Below are positions 17,701 to 26,124 of a DNA stretch of 64,000 nucleotides, one piece after another (within the stretch, counting starts at the first letter, position 1; the number at the start of each line of letters is the position of its first letter). The stretch is from Fictibacillus fluitans (lineage in GTDB: Bacteria > Bacillota > Bacilli > Bacillales > Fictibacillaceae). The stretch spans positions 744,001-808,000 of the forward strand of contig NZ_JAUHTR010000001.1 in NCBI RefSeq assembly GCF_030418125.1, in the 5' to 3' direction. The notes beneath the pieces were generated by a model that did not search any database, had not been told where the DNA came from, and saw only the letters and a list, made by a program, of their open reading frames with translations. The position numbers and the translations under genes are program-made.

Positions 17701-18223
17701 TCCTCATGCCTCTTCCGCCGCCGCCGAGCGAGGCTTTTATGATAACGGGATAGCCATGCGCTTCGGCAAAATTCTTAACTTCTTCCAAACTGTCTACCGG
17801 ACCATCGCTCCCCGGTATAACCGGCAATCCGGCACTTACCGCCACTTCTCTTGCTTTCACTTTGTCACCAAACATAATCAGATGCTCTTCTTTGGGTCCA
17901 ATAAAAAATATCTTTTCCTCGGCGCAGCGTTTTGCAAAATGAATGTTCTCGGATAAAAATCCATATCCGGGGTGAATCGCATCAATTCCGTTCTTTTTTG
18001 CAATAGCGATGATACCTTCAATATCCAGATAAGCATCAATCGGCTTTTTTCCTTCTCCGACCAGATAGGCTTCATCTGCTTTGTACCGATGATAAGACCC
18101 TGAATCTTCTTTTGAATATACGGCTACCGTCCGGATCCCCAATTCCGTGCAGGCACGGAAAATGCGAATAGCAATCTCGCCGCGGTTAGCAACGAGTATC
18201 TTTCTGATCTGCTTTTGTGACAT
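14777..18223 (-). CDS. pycA: Pyruvate carboxylase
   Basis: A 1148-residue biotin enzyme that converts pyruvate, bicarbonate and ATP to oxaloacetate, refilling the TCA cycle. Domains in order: biotin carboxylase (about 1-450, ATP-binding GGGGRGMRIV, and IEVNPRVQVEHT), carboxyltransferase (about 530-800, TTFRDSHQSLLATRVRT and the metal-binding HLHTHDTSGNG), a tetramerisation linker, and a biotin carrier domain ending in EAMKMET with the biotinyl Lys near residue 1113. The length equals the usual single-chain enzyme. Start ATG 18223 follows AGAGGGAGAGATACCG. Single-gene unit with its own terminator, next to ftsW as in B. subtilis. Confidence 0.97.
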   Translation of the reverse strand: MSQKQIRKILVANRGEIAIRIFRACTELGIRTVAVYSKEDSGSYHRYKADEAYLVGEGKKPIDAYLDIEGIIAIAKKNGIDAIHPGYGFLSENIHFAKRCAEEKIFFIGPKEEHLIMFGDKVKAREVAVSAGLPVIPGSDGPVDSLEEVKNFAEAHGYPVIIKASLGGGGRGMRIVRNENSLAEGYERAKSEAKAAFGEDQVYVEKFIEKPKHIEVQILADSSGNIVHLFERDCSVQRRHQKVVEVAPSVGLDKGLRQEICEAAVQLMSHINYLNAGTVEFLVTNSGEFYFIEVNPRVQVEHTITEMVTGVDIVQSQILIAQGNELHGDVIGVPKQEEIACHGYAIQCRVTTEDPANQFMPDTGRINVYRSGGGFGVRLDAGNGFQGAIITPHYDSLLVKLSTWALTFEQAAAKMLRNLKEFRIRGIKTNIDFLENVVTHESFLSGDYDTSFIDTSSELFIFPKKKDRGTKMLSYIGSTTINGFPGLEKVKTKAFQKPRVPSGLLSELYPEGTKQILEQKGAEGLAHWIQEQKNVLLTDTTFRDSHQSLLATRVRTHDLLQVAEPTAKLWPSMFSMEMWGGATFDVAYRFLNEDPWERLLKLRDKVPNILFQMLLRASNAVGYKNYPDNVIEEFVEKSSEAGIDVFRIFDSLNWVEGMTVAIDSVRRSGKVAEAAVCYTGDILDAGRTKYNAQYYIDMAKELEASGAHILGIKDMAGLLKPEAAYELVSRLKENVEIPIHLHTHDTSGNGIFTYSKVIDAGVDIVDVAISSMAGGTSQPSANSLYYALSGHERQPEANINNLQHLSSYWEDVRHYYQGFESGMNAPDPEVYEHEMPGGQFSNLKQQAKAVGLEEKWDLVKQMYRRVNDMFGDVVKVTPSSKVVGDMALFMVQNQLSEVDVYDQGAKLDFPDSVVEFFQGYIGQPYQGFPKELQQLILKGREHITRRPGELLEAADFLDIKETLFHKLNRQVTSFDALSYALYPKVFLDREKMFGQFGDLSVLDTPTFFYGMSLGEELEVEIEQGKTLIVRLVSVGEPQLDGTRVVYFELNGQPREVIIKDESIKSAIAVKKKIDPANPAHIGAGMPGTVVKVLVEKGEKVNKGDHLMITEAMKMETTVQAPFDGVIKEIYASSSEAISPGDLLIELEK

Positions 18224-18252
18224 CGGTATCTCTCCCTCTTTTTCACCGGATT

Positions 18253-19410
18253 TCAGACCGCTCGCAAATCTCCTTTTACTGGGGCTTGTTCCGGATTTTG
18301 ATGCTTCCTTTTATAATTCACATGACAGGATATATTGACGAGAATCCCCATGGAAATTAACAGCAATACTAGAGATGAACCACCATAAGAAATAAACGGC
18401 AGCGGGACACCGGTAACCGGTAAAAGGCCAATGGCAGCACCAAGGTTGACAGTCGCCTGAATGCCAACCATTCCCGAGATGCCAAATGCGAGCAGGCTGC
18501 CGTATGTATCCCTGCTCCGCAAACCAGTAATAAATCCTTTGATTACGACAAAAGCAATTAAACCAACAACAGCCGCCACACCCCAAAAGCCGAGTTCTTC
18601 AGAAATGACAGCAATAATGAAATCGGTGTGCGGTTCAGGTAAAAATCCGTACTTTTGAATGCTTTGTCCGAGTCCTGTGCCCGATAATCCGCCATGGCCG
18701 ATTGCCAGATAGGAGTTTACAAGCTGAAATCCTTTTCCTTCAGGATCAGAAAAAGGCGCATACGCGGCCGTAAACCTCGACTTCTGTTCATCTGAGAGAA
18801 CCTGTGAACCGAGAGCAATGATCACTACAGCTGATATGATCAACAGCAGCTTATGGACTGGCTTCATTCCAGAACTTAAAATAATGACACCTGTAGTGGC
18901 AGCAATGATCATGCCTGTCCCCAAATCAGGCTGTTTCATAATCAGTATAAAAATAATACCGAATATACTGATGGGCGGAGCACTTGCTGCAAAATTTTCG
19001 AGTTTGTCTTTTTTCTTCGAGAAAATAGCTGCCAGATAGATCGTCAGTCCCAGTTTGACAAATTCAGAAGGCTGGAATCCGATGCCTCCTATATCAATCC
19101 AGCTCTGCGCATTGTTCGTAGTACGTCCGATAAAAAGAACAGCCACCAATAGCGCGATTGACCCAAAAACGATAGGAACAATCAATTTTTTATAGAGCTG
19201 ATAGGGAATGATCATTGCGATCAGGAAGCAAAACAAACCAGCAACGAGAAAGACAAGCTGCCGTACAAAAAAGAAGCTGCTTTCATAGCCGAAACGGTTA
19301 ATCGAAACAATAATACTTGCACTGTACACCATGACAAGCCCGATTGCACACAACAGCAAAATAGCAATGACAAGTGAATAGTCATAGTGGCGAAACATTT
19401 TCTTTAACAT
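18253..19410 (-). CDS. ftsW: FtsW/RodA-family peptidoglycan glycosyltransferase
   Basis: A 385-residue SEDS protein with about ten membrane segments that polymerises lipid II into glycan strands during division. Conserved SEDS features are visible: the loop NNAQSWIDIGGIGFQPSEF, the Asp-containing PEPHTDFIIAVISEELGF (catalytic Asp), and PFISYGGSSLVLLLISMGIL. Synteny (ylaN-ftsW-pycA) supports FtsW over RodA. Start ATG 19410; a GGATG element lies upstream. It precedes pycA by 29 bases. Confidence 0.93.
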   Translation of the reverse strand: MLKKMFRHYDYSLVIAILLLCAIGLVMVYSASIIVSINRFGYESSFFFVRQLVFLVAGLFCFLIAMIIPYQLYKKLIVPIVFGSIALLVAVLFIGRTTNNAQSWIDIGGIGFQPSEFVKLGLTIYLAAIFSKKKDKLENFAASAPPISIFGIIFILIMKQPDLGTGMIIAATTGVIILSSGMKPVHKLLLIISAVVIIALGSQVLSDEQKSRFTAAYAPFSDPEGKGFQLVNSYLAIGHGGLSGTGLGQSIQKYGFLPEPHTDFIIAVISEELGFWGVAAVVGLIAFVVIKGFITGLRSRDTYGSLLAFGISGMVGIQATVNLGAAIGLLPVTGVPLPFISYGGSSLVLLLISMGILVNISCHVNYKRKHQNPEQAPVKGDLRAV

Positions 19411-19522
19411 GCTCTTACATCCTTTATGTAGTCTTTTCCCTAACAGTTTTCGTACCTGCCCTACACTTTCCCACTGTATGATGAAGTTAAAAATAGTTTA
19501 ACACACATTAATGCCACAAAAT

Positions 19523-19558
19523 AAAAAAACTCAAACCATTCACCGACGGTTTGAGTCA
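19523..19558 (-). terminator. Terminator of ylaN
   Basis: On the minus strand ACTCAAACC GTCGGTGAAT GGTTTGAGT is followed by seven T, immediately after the ylaN stop codon. Confidence 0.82.
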
Positions 19559-19562
19559 TTTA

Positions 19563-19844
19563 TTATTTCCGCATGGATGCTTCATGCAAAGCGGTTAGCT
19601 GTCGCTCAAGTGATTCTAGCAAACCTTTCCCATCTTCTTCATCCACCAGGTTCAGCCTTACTGCAAAATCAATCTCCCGGGAGAGTCCGAACATTTGGGT
19701 ATCCAGCACTTCCTCATAGAGGGGACATTGCGGCATTGTCAGGTTTTCCATCTGCACTTCGATTAATTTCAGAATCTTCGCTGCATCTGCCTGTAACAGT
19801 TCAAATGCCTTTTCACGATGTCCTGTTGCCATCTCAGGTGACAA
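19563..19844 (-). CDS. ylaN: YlaN, UPF0358 iron-homeostasis protein
   Basis: A 93-residue protein, close in sequence to B. subtilis YlaN throughout (for example [18 protein letters not shown]). In B. subtilis YlaN is essential under low iron; published work links it to the Fur repressor and to iron binding. TTG 19844 is the start, behind GGAGGG at a spacing of six, and gives the same N-terminal length as B. subtilis. It is followed by its own terminator, so it is separate from ftsW. Confidence 0.95.
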   Translation of the reverse strand: MSPEMATGHREKAFELLQADAAKILKLIEVQMENLTMPQCPLYEEVLDTQMFGLSREIDFAVRLNLVDEEDGKGLLESLERQLTALHEASMRK

Positions 19845-19990
19845 TATAATCCCTCCGTTCTACTCTGGCTTTCTACTCTTTAATATAGCGTGATACAGGC
19901 AAAAAATCAACAAATTACCGTATTATGCTTATTCATGTTAGAATGTATGAGGATATAACATAACTATACAACAAATAGGAGCTTGGTACT

Positions 19991-20488
19991 ATGGATTTTG
20001 TTCTGGAGTTGACGGGAAACGTAAAATACAAACTTGCCATCGATCCGGGTGTTTTTATTTTTGATGAAAGAAAGTTTGATCTGACCACCTATTTCAACCG
20101 TGACGAGGATCTTGAAAGTGAAGAAGAAAAATATTTAAAAGCAGTGTCCTCCCACTGGGACAGAGAATTAACTGAAGGTTCTGCCCCTCCGGAGAAAAAA
20201 AACAAACCGAATAAGTCGTTAAAAGAAACGATTTCAACCGGTACGTTTGCCATTGCCTTGTCCCATTTTATTAAAAATGCCCAGCCTGATTCCAATGCCT
20301 CTGTCCTTGAAGTTCAATCTTTAGACGGAAATCTGGAAATGGCACTTGAAGAAGGCATGAAAGCCATTCTTGGATTCTCATTAGAGGGAAAACCGCTTAG
20401 GGAAGACGGCCCGGTCCATTTTTATTATGGCGACGGAAGAAACAAGGATAATCCAGTAAAAAACATACGAAAATTTATTATTAAATAA
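19991..20488 (+). CDS. ylaL: YlaL-position conserved protein
   Basis: A 165-residue acidic cytosolic protein with no clear motif. Residues 35-75 are highly charged, a helical ETISTGTFAIALSHFIKNA segment follows, and the end is basic (NIRKFIIK). Its place between ylaN and the phoH-like gene ylaK corresponds to ylaL in B. subtilis, which is why that symbol is offered. The ylaM glutaminase gene found there in B. subtilis is absent. The function is unknown to me. Start ATG 19991 is preceded by AATAGGAGCTTGGTACT. Confidence 0.72.
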   Translation: MDFVLELTGNVKYKLAIDPGVFIFDERKFDLTTYFNRDEDLESEEEKYLKAVSSHWDRELTEGSAPPEKKNKPNKSLKETISTGTFAIALSHFIKNAQPDSNASVLEVQSLDGNLEMALEEGMKAILGFSLEGKPLREDGPVHFYYGDGRNKDNPVKNIRKFIIK

Positions 20489-20517
20489 ACCTGATGCCCT
20501 GCATCAGGTTTATTTAA
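20483..20517. terminator. Bidirectional terminator
   Basis: AATAAACCTGATG/CATCAGGTTTATT with a four-base loop, between the convergent ylaL and ylaK genes. Confidence 0.82.
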
Positions 20518-20525
20518 TAACCGGA

Positions 20526-21857
20526 TTAAAGCAAATCGGCTGCCAGCTGTGCAAGGCTTGATCGCTCACCTTTCTCAAGCCGCACATGTCCACTTATGCT
20601 CTGATCTTTGAATTTTTCAACTACATATGTGAGCCCGTTCGTAAATTCATCCAAATAGGGATGATCAATTTGTTTTGGATCTCCCAAAAGTATCACTTTG
20701 CTACCTTCTCCCACCCGTGTAAGAATCGTCTTCACCTCATGCTTGGTCAGGTTCTGAGCCTCATCGATGATGATAAATTGATCCGGGAGACTCCTGCCCC
20801 GTATATAGGTGAGTGCCTCAACATGAATAGAACCGATTCCAGCAAGAATTTTTTCCAGCTCCCCCTGTTTTTTTGCATTAAATAAATACTCTAAATTATC
20901 ATAGATAGGCTGCATCCAGGGTTTCAGCTTTTCATCCTTTTCCCCGGGCAGATATCCAATATCTTTTCCTACCGGTACAATGGGCCGCGCAATAAACAGC
21001 TTAATATAATTTTTCAGGTCTTCAGTCTGAAGCAAGCCCGCAGCCAGTGTCAGGAGTGTTTTCCCGGTACCCGCCTTGCCGATCAGCGTCACAAGGTGTA
21101 CATCGTTTCTCAACAGCAATTCAATGGCCATCTTTTGCTGGACATTCCTGGGTTTGATGCCCCAAACCGAATCTCCGTCAAAAAGAAGAGGCTTGATTTT
21201 CTTTCCGTTATCTTCCACCCTTGCCAGGGCCGAGACTGAACTTCTGTAAAGATCCTTCATAATCAAAAACTGGTGGGGATAAAAGGAATGATTAGCTATC
21301 TCAATTGTCGCCAGCTCATGCTTTTCGTAAAATTTATCGAGCACTTCGCTCGCTACATAAATTTCTTTATAGCCCAGGTACGTTTGTTCATCCCTGTCCA
21401 CCACCCGGTCACTTAAAAAATCTTCGGCCTGAATGCCTAAGGCGTCAGCTTTAACTCTCACAAGAACGTCTTTGCTGACCAGAATAACCTCTTTCCCATT
21501 TTCTTTTCCTTTTTCTTCAACTGCCAGGTTCAGTGCAACCGCAAGTATCCGGTTGTCATTTGTATGTTCAGAGAAGGTTTCCTGAAGCCTCTGGAATGAT
21601 TTATGATTCAGCTCCACGCGCAATGTGCCGCCATGATCCAGCGGGATATTTTCATGAAGCTTCCCCTTCGTTCTTAGCTTATCGATGAGCCTTGATACTT
21701 CACGTGCGTTTCTTCCGATTTCATCCATGTATCTTTTTTTCGAATCCACTTCTTCAAGTACAATTGCCGGAATTACCACTTCTTGATTGCCAAATGAGAA
21801 TATAGAATACGGATCCTGTAAAAGAACGTTAGTATCAAGGACATATATTTTATCCAA
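20526..21857 (-). CDS. ylaK: YlaK, PIN-PhoH fusion ATPase (PhoH2 type)
   Basis: A 443-residue protein combining an N-terminal PIN nuclease domain (YVLDTNVLLQDP, with the DTN acidic residue; further Asp in NDNRILAVA and VSKDVLVRVKAD) with a C-terminal PhoH ATPase domain (Walker A GKAGTGKT, Walker B FIIIDEAQN). PhoH2 proteins are RNA helicase/ribonucleases. TTG 21857 is chosen because AGGAGG ends ten bases upstream and the product then begins like B. subtilis YlaK; an ATG at 21878 lies before that site. Likely single-gene unit. Confidence 0.92.
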   Translation of the reverse strand: MDKIYVLDTNVLLQDPYSIFSFGNQEVVIPAIVLEEVDSKKRYMDEIGRNAREVSRLIDKLRTKGKLHENIPLDHGGTLRVELNHKSFQRLQETFSEHTNDNRILAVALNLAVEEKGKENGKEVILVSKDVLVRVKADALGIQAEDFLSDRVVDRDEQTYLGYKEIYVASEVLDKFYEKHELATIEIANHSFYPHQFLIMKDLYRSSVSALARVEDNGKKIKPLLFDGDSVWGIKPRNVQQKMAIELLLRNDVHLVTLIGKAGTGKTLLTLAAGLLQTEDLKNYIKLFIARPIVPVGKDIGYLPGEKDEKLKPWMQPIYDNLEYLFNAKKQGELEKILAGIGSIHVEALTYIRGRSLPDQFIIIDEAQNLTKHEVKTILTRVGEGSKVILLGDPKQIDHPYLDEFTNGLTYVVEKFKDQSISGHVRLEKGERSSLAQLAADLL

Positions 21858-22142
21858 TCCTACACAGCCTCCTGACATTATTTGTTAATAATGGGCAGTG
21901 TTAATATTAAAACGGAAAATACGGTGCGTATAACCCCGGCGGTTGTATGGCTCTGCCGGGACGGACTATAATTCAATGTATGAACACAGCAATAAAGTTA
22001 GAAGGAATCAATGTAAATTGCAGAAAAAAGAACCACAACACCCTCCTTTCTTTGTTTCTGAACCATTCAGAGAATGATTGTTTCTTAACGCCCATTTTTT
22101 GCTATAATAAGAACAGCACCAAAAAATAGAGGTGAATGTATT

Positions 22143-22343
22143 ATGCGTGTAAAATGTGTATTGTGTGATTCCATTCAATCCATCGAAGATCAATCCTCAC
22201 TGGCCAAGCGGCTGAGAAATCGGCCAATTCACACCTTTATGTGTGAAAAATGCCAGGAGCGTATTACTGATAAAACCCATAAAAGAATAGCAACCGGGAA
22301 TTTTCTCTTGTACCGGACACCTGACAAAGAAAATGAATGGTAA
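22143..22343 (+). CDS. ylaI: YlaI, DUF2197 zinc-ribbon protein
   Basis: A 66-residue protein with two Cys pairs (CVLC at the N-terminus and CEKC near residue 40) spaced like a zinc ribbon, matching YlaI (DUF2197). The role is unknown; a nucleic-acid or protein contact is plausible. A good -10 box (TATAAT at 22102) and GAGGTG precede ATG 22143. Its last codons overlap the start of the downstream membrane protein gene by 11 bases. Confidence 0.9.
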   Translation: MRVKCVLCDSIQSIEDQSSLAKRLRNRPIHTFMCEKCQERITDKTHKRIATGNFLLYRTPDKENEW

Positions 22344-22782
22344 ATCTGTTGCTGCCGGCCTGTGGGCCGGCTTTCTTTCGGGGTGTGTGCTGGGTTTCTT
22401 TCTTTTAAGTGTACAGCTGGTAACTGGTGTCCGTGTTTACACCCTTCTTATTAATATTGATTTCATGCCTTTCCTTCTCCCCCTTTTCTCTTCAGAATGG
22501 TCACAGTTTTTATTGCATTTGCTTGTCTCCTGCATTATTGGTATGACTGCCGTTTATCTTAGCTTTCGCCTTTCTTGGAATTACTGGCGGATCTCCTTTT
22601 CGCTCAGTCTGTTCGCTGCCTTATTATACTTCCCCCTGACAAAACTGTCCGTCACTCCGGCCCCTGCTTGGAACGACTGGGTTGCCATCCTGTTCTGGTT
22701 TTCGGGGCATATGCTGTATGCTGTCGTTTTGGCTGGCCTGATTCAAAATAAAAAACGCCCTGACATGGATTGCTCTCCATGA
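22333..22782 (+). CDS. Small four-helix membrane protein
   Basis: A 149-residue hydrophobic protein with about four membrane segments (roughly residues 5-28, 55-78, 85-102 and 115-138) and a short charged tail. I recognise no family. Its ATG 22333 lies within the last codons of ylaI (11-base overlap in another frame), so it is translationally coupled to ylaI. The C-terminal codons lie inside the left arm of the terminator at 22750. Possibly a membrane partner of YlaI, which is inference from coupling only. Confidence 0.65.
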   Translation: MNGKSVAAGLWAGFLSGCVLGFFLLSVQLVTGVRVYTLLINIDFMPFLLPLFSSEWSQFLLHLLVSCIIGMTAVYLSFRLSWNYWRISFSLSLFAALLYFPLTKLSVTPAPAWNDWVAILFWFSGHMLYAVVLAGLIQNKKRPDMDCSP

Positions 22783-22796
22783 TCAGGGCGTTTTTA
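22750..22796. terminator. Bidirectional terminator
   Basis: AAAAACGCCCTGACATGGA / TCCATGATCAGGGCGTTTTT, a stem of about 19 bp with one or two mismatches, overlapping the 3' ends of both convergent genes. Confidence 0.82.
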
Positions 22797-23063
22797 ATTA
22801 TATTTGGGTTCTGCTTCGATGGATTCCCATAAAGCATCAATGTAGTCACGGGGGAATGACGTTTTATGGCGGGTGGTTTCAATCATGAATCCCACTTCAT
22901 AGTTCTCTTCCTGCAGATTAACTGAAAGATTTAAAACATGGTGATCTTCGCGCAGGATTTCGTCAAAAAACTGTAAGGTTTCTTTTGCAGCTTGATCTTC
23001 TGGTCGTTCCTCTGCCACTTTTTTGATACTAAGCCAATTGTAAAGCGCGTCCTGCAAGGTCAT
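22794..23063 (-). CDS. Conserved small acidic protein of unknown function
   Basis: An 89-residue soluble acidic protein, MTLQDALYNWLSIK at the N-terminus, with a helical first half and a beta-rich second half (NLSVNLQEENYEVGFMIET). I do not recognise a domain. It lies 11 bases downstream of ylaH and is probably in one transcript with typA-ylaH. A GGAGCAAAATA ribosome site precedes ATG 23063. Confidence 0.75.
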   Translation of the reverse strand: MTLQDALYNWLSIKKVAEERPEDQAAKETLQFFDEILREDHHVLNLSVNLQEENYEVGFMIETTRHKTSFPRDYIDALWESIEAEPKYN

Positions 23064-23074
23064 TATTTTGCTCC

Positions 23075-23416
23075 TTAAAGGTTTTCGGCTTTATTACTGC
23101 GTTTGCTTTGATGCAGGCGGACTTTATAAATAATAAGCACCGCAGCTGCACATAGCAGGCCTTCCGCTACCGGCAGGCCGATTCCAAAAAACGTAAGCGG
23201 AAAACATCCCAGCACCAAAAGAATATATATAACAGCTGATTTCAATGGAGGAAGCTTTTTAGCAAACCCAAGCTTATAGACGAGAATCGTCAATAACGTG
23301 ATTACCAGATACAACAAAAAGAATCCTGCTACCGGATGCTCATTGATTCCTAAGAGAAGTGCGATGGGTGAAGAATCTTCACCCGTCGCAGACATGACCT
23401 TTTTATCATTCATCAC
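23075..23416 (-). CDS. ylaH: YlaH-like membrane protein
   Basis: A 113-residue protein with three hydrophobic segments (about residues 30-50, 58-76 and 82-100) and a basic tail, in the ylaH position directly downstream of typA. The YlaH-like family has no assigned function. Two adjacent ATG codons (23416 and 23413) follow GGGTGGGG; either could start. Confidence 0.88.
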   Translation of the reverse strand: MMNDKKVMSATGEDSSPIALLLGINEHPVAGFFLLYLVITLLTILVYKLGFAKKLPPLKSAVIYILLVLGCFPLTFFGIGLPVAEGLLCAAAVLIIYKVRLHQSKRSNKAENL

Positions 23417-23437
23417 TTACACCCCACCCGGACATCA

Positions 23438-25276
23438 TTAGTTTTGACTGGCTAGTTTGTTCTTCTTGGCCATACGTTCGCGTTCATTTTTATCAAGGAT
23501 TTTTTTACGAAGACGGATGCTCTCCGGTGTAACCTCACAGTATTCATCTTCGTTCAGGTATTCGAGCGACTCCTCAAGAGACATAGAACGAGGCTTCTTC
23601 ATGCTGACAGTTTGGTCTTTGTTGGCAGAACGCATATTAGTCATTTGCTTCACTTTTGTAATGTTTACGGTAATATCATTCTCACGAGTGTGTTCGCCGA
23701 CGATCATTCCTTCATAAACCTCAGTTCCAGGTTCCACGAAGATGGTTCCGCGGTCTTCTACGTTTAGAATGCCGTATTGGCTTGCTTTACCATGCTCCAT
23801 GGATACAAGAACACCCTGACGGCGTCCTCCAACCTGTCCCTGGTGAATTGGCTGGTAGCTGTCAAACGTATGGTTGAGTATTCCGTATCCGCGCGTTTGG
23901 GAAAGGAATTCTGTTGAATAGCCGATCAAACCGCGGGCTGGAACCATAAATTCAAGTCTTACTTGACCAGATCCGTTGTTGATCATATTCAGCATTTCAC
24001 CTTTTCTTGCACCAAGAGATTCCATTACCGCTCCAGTGTATTCTTCAGGAACGTCAATTTGTACGCGTTCAACCGGTTCGGATTGAACACCGTCAATCAT
24101 TCTTACGATAACTTCCGGTTTTGAAACTTGAAGTTCATATCCTTCACGTCTCATGTTTTCAATCAAGATGGATAGGTGCAATTCACCACGTCCGGAGACA
24201 ATCCATGCATCTGGTGAATCTGTATTATCTACGCGTAAAGAAACATCTGTTTCCAGCTGGGAACGAAGACGTTCTTCAATTTTTCGAGATGTAACATATT
24301 TCCCTTCACGGCCTGCAAATGGCGAGTTGTTTACCAGGAAGGTCATTTTCAATGTAGGCTCATCAATACGAAGAACCGGAAGCGCCTCTTCCTGGCCTTC
24401 TGGACAAACTGTTTCACCAACATTGATTTCTTCCATACCAGATACGGCAACCAGGTCGCCGGCTTTTGCTTCCTGAATTTCAACTCGTTTAAGCCCCATA
24501 AAGCCGAATATTTTGGTTACACGGAACTTTTTCACCGATCCATCCAGTTTCATCAACGATACAGATTGGCCGACATGCATGGTTCCTCTGAATACGCGGC
24601 CAATACCAATACGACCAAGATAATCATTGTAATCAAGCAATGCGATTTGGAATTGAAGCGGTTCAGCACTGTTATCCACTGGAGAAGGAATGTTCTCAAT
24701 GATGGAATCAAAGAGAGCTTTCATGTTTTCATCCTGCTGGCTTGGGTCTGTGCTTGCTGTACCATTGATGGCTGAAGCATAAACTACCGGGAATTCCAAC
24801 TGGTCTTCGTCTGCACCAAGCTCGATAAATAAGTCGATTACTTCATCAACCACTTCTTCAGGACGTGCAAAGTCACGGTCAATTTTATTTACGACAACGA
24901 TAGGTGTAAGCTTTTGCTCAAGCGCCTTTTTCAAAACGAAGCGGGTTTGCGGCATGCATCCTTCATAGGCATCAACTACCAAAAGCACTCCGTCCACCAT
25001 TTTCATGATCCGTTCAACTTCACCGCCGAAATCGGCATGTCCTGGTGTATCCATGATGTTGATTCGGCTTCCTTCATAATTGATTGCTGTATTTTTAGCA
25101 AGGATGGTAATCCCGCGTTCTTTTTCAAGGTCATTGGAGTCCATTGCCCGTTCATTTACATGTTCATTTGAGCGGAATGTTCCTGACTGATGAAGCATTT
25201 GGTCCACGAGTGTTGTTTTCCCGTGGTCAACGTGCGCAATAATCGCGATGTTCTTAATGTCTGTTCTTAAATTCAA
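23438..25276 (-). CDS. typA: TypA/BipA ribosome-associated GTPase
   Basis: A 612-residue translational GTPase of the EF-G-like BipA family that binds 70S ribosomes and helps growth under cold and stress. Visible features: G1 AHVDHGKT near residue 17, G3 [13 protein letters not shown]4 [10 protein letters not shown], a middle beta-barrel domain, and the BipA-specific C-terminal domain ([19 protein letters not shown]). The start is TTG 25276, after AAGGAGAGATTAAT. It leads the typA-ylaH unit. Confidence 0.96.
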   Translation of the reverse strand: MNLRTDIKNIAIIAHVDHGKTTLVDQMLHQSGTFRSNEHVNERAMDSNDLEKERGITILAKNTAINYEGSRINIMDTPGHADFGGEVERIMKMVDGVLLVVDAYEGCMPQTRFVLKKALEQKLTPIVVVNKIDRDFARPEEVVDEVIDLFIELGADEDQLEFPVVYASAINGTASTDPSQQDENMKALFDSIIENIPSPVDNSAEPLQFQIALLDYNDYLGRIGIGRVFRGTMHVGQSVSLMKLDGSVKKFRVTKIFGFMGLKRVEIQEAKAGDLVAVSGMEEINVGETVCPEGQEEALPVLRIDEPTLKMTFLVNNSPFAGREGKYVTSRKIEERLRSQLETDVSLRVDNTDSPDAWIVSGRGELHLSILIENMRREGYELQVSKPEVIVRMIDGVQSEPVERVQIDVPEEYTGAVMESLGARKGEMLNMINNGSGQVRLEFMVPARGLIGYSTEFLSQTRGYGILNHTFDSYQPIHQGQVGGRRQGVLVSMEHGKASQYGILNVEDRGTIFVEPGTEVYEGMIVGEHTRENDITVNITKVKQMTNMRSANKDQTVSMKKPRSMSLEESLEYLNEDEYCEVTPESIRLRKKILDKNERERMAKKNKLASQN

Positions 25277-25410
25277 ATTAATCTCTCCTTAAAGGTCCTA
25301 TCTTTTTATTTATAAAATTCCCAGTGCCAGTCTGGATATTTTTTCTGTAATTTGGGTATTGATTTTCAACTTTACTATTATACCACAAAGTACAACAATC
25401 TTTTTCTTTT

Positions 25411-25440
25411 TTGAAAAATTAGTTACACTATACTTATAAT
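25411..25440 (+). promoter_or_regulatory. Probable sigma-A promoter of ylaF
   Basis: TTGAAA at 25411-25416 and TATAAT at 25435-25440 with 18-base spacing, placed 22 bases before the ylaF start. Confidence 0.5.
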
Positions 25441-25462
25441 AGGGAGGATTGGAGGGTTTATT

Positions 25463-25648
25463 ATGAAAGCTGAAAATATCATCTTTTTAGTGATCGCCGT
25501 ATTAACGACGTTCAGCATTGCACTCATCGGCGTAGCCATAGGACAACACAGCTGGCTAATCGCCATTATTGCCATTGTCGCTGTCTTTTTCCTAATGGGC
25601 TATGGTTTTTCTTTGAAAAAGAAATTCAGAGAAAGAAACAACGCTTAA
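25463..25648 (+). CDS. ylaF: YlaF, DUF5325 small membrane protein
   Basis: A 61-residue protein with two membrane segments (about residues 5-27 and 31-49) and a basic C-terminus (KKKFRERNNA). It matches the DUF5325/YlaF family in size and position between typA and suhB. Function unknown. ATG 25463 follows GGGAGGATTGGAGG. Its stop overlaps the end of the convergent acetyltransferase gene by four bases. Confidence 0.88.
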   Translation: MKAENIIFLVIAVLTTFSIALIGVAIGQHSWLIAIIAIVAVFFLMGYGFSLKKKFRERNNA

Positions 25649-26124
25649 GCCGAAGTAACAGCTTTAGCGAACTTTATATATTCTTTTCCATTTTCATCTT
25701 TTTCCAGACCTATTTGCTCAAAACCGGTATGATTCAAAAAAAGAATCCAGTCCTGGTTAAAGACTGGTACTGCAGAAAACAGAACCGGGGTGATGGTTTC
25801 CACCTTTCTGCAGCAATCAGCCACGATTTGGCGTGCATTACCCTGGTTTCTCTTTTCAGGGTCAACAAGAATGGTACCAAGCCATGGCTTCCCATTAGAA
25901 GGAGCAGCGTATACAAGATACGTTGCTCCTATTTTTTGTCCGTTTTCAATCCAGATCAGCCATTCTCCGCCTGTATGGTCATACTTTTTCATATAGGACT
26001 CAAGCTCAGCTGTACGAATTTCACCTGGCAGCCCTTCCTCCACCAGCCAACTCGGCGAGGAAAGAATCATTTGTTTAAAAAATGGAAGGTCGTCCTTTAC
26101 TAACAGCCTACTGTCCATTGTCAT
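25645..26124 (-). CDS. GNAT-family N-acetyltransferase
   Basis: A 159-residue GNAT protein. The acetyl-CoA-binding stretch is LGTILVDPEKRNQGNARQIV, with the R-x-x-G-x-A loop, and a typical beta-bulge lies around GEWLIWIENGQKIGATYLVY. The substrate is unknown. ATG 26124 or ATG 26118 is the start; AAGGTAAAG precedes the first. It overlaps the 3' end of suhB by 17 bases in another frame, so it is translationally coupled to that gene. Confidence 0.8.
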   Translation of the reverse strand: MTMDSRLLVKDDLPFFKQMILSSPSWLVEEGLPGEIRTAELESYMKKYDHTGGEWLIWIENGQKIGATYLVYAAPSNGKPWLGTILVDPEKRNQGNARQIVADCCRKVETITPVLFSAVPVFNQDWILFLNHTGFEQIGLEKDENGKEYIKFAKAVTSA

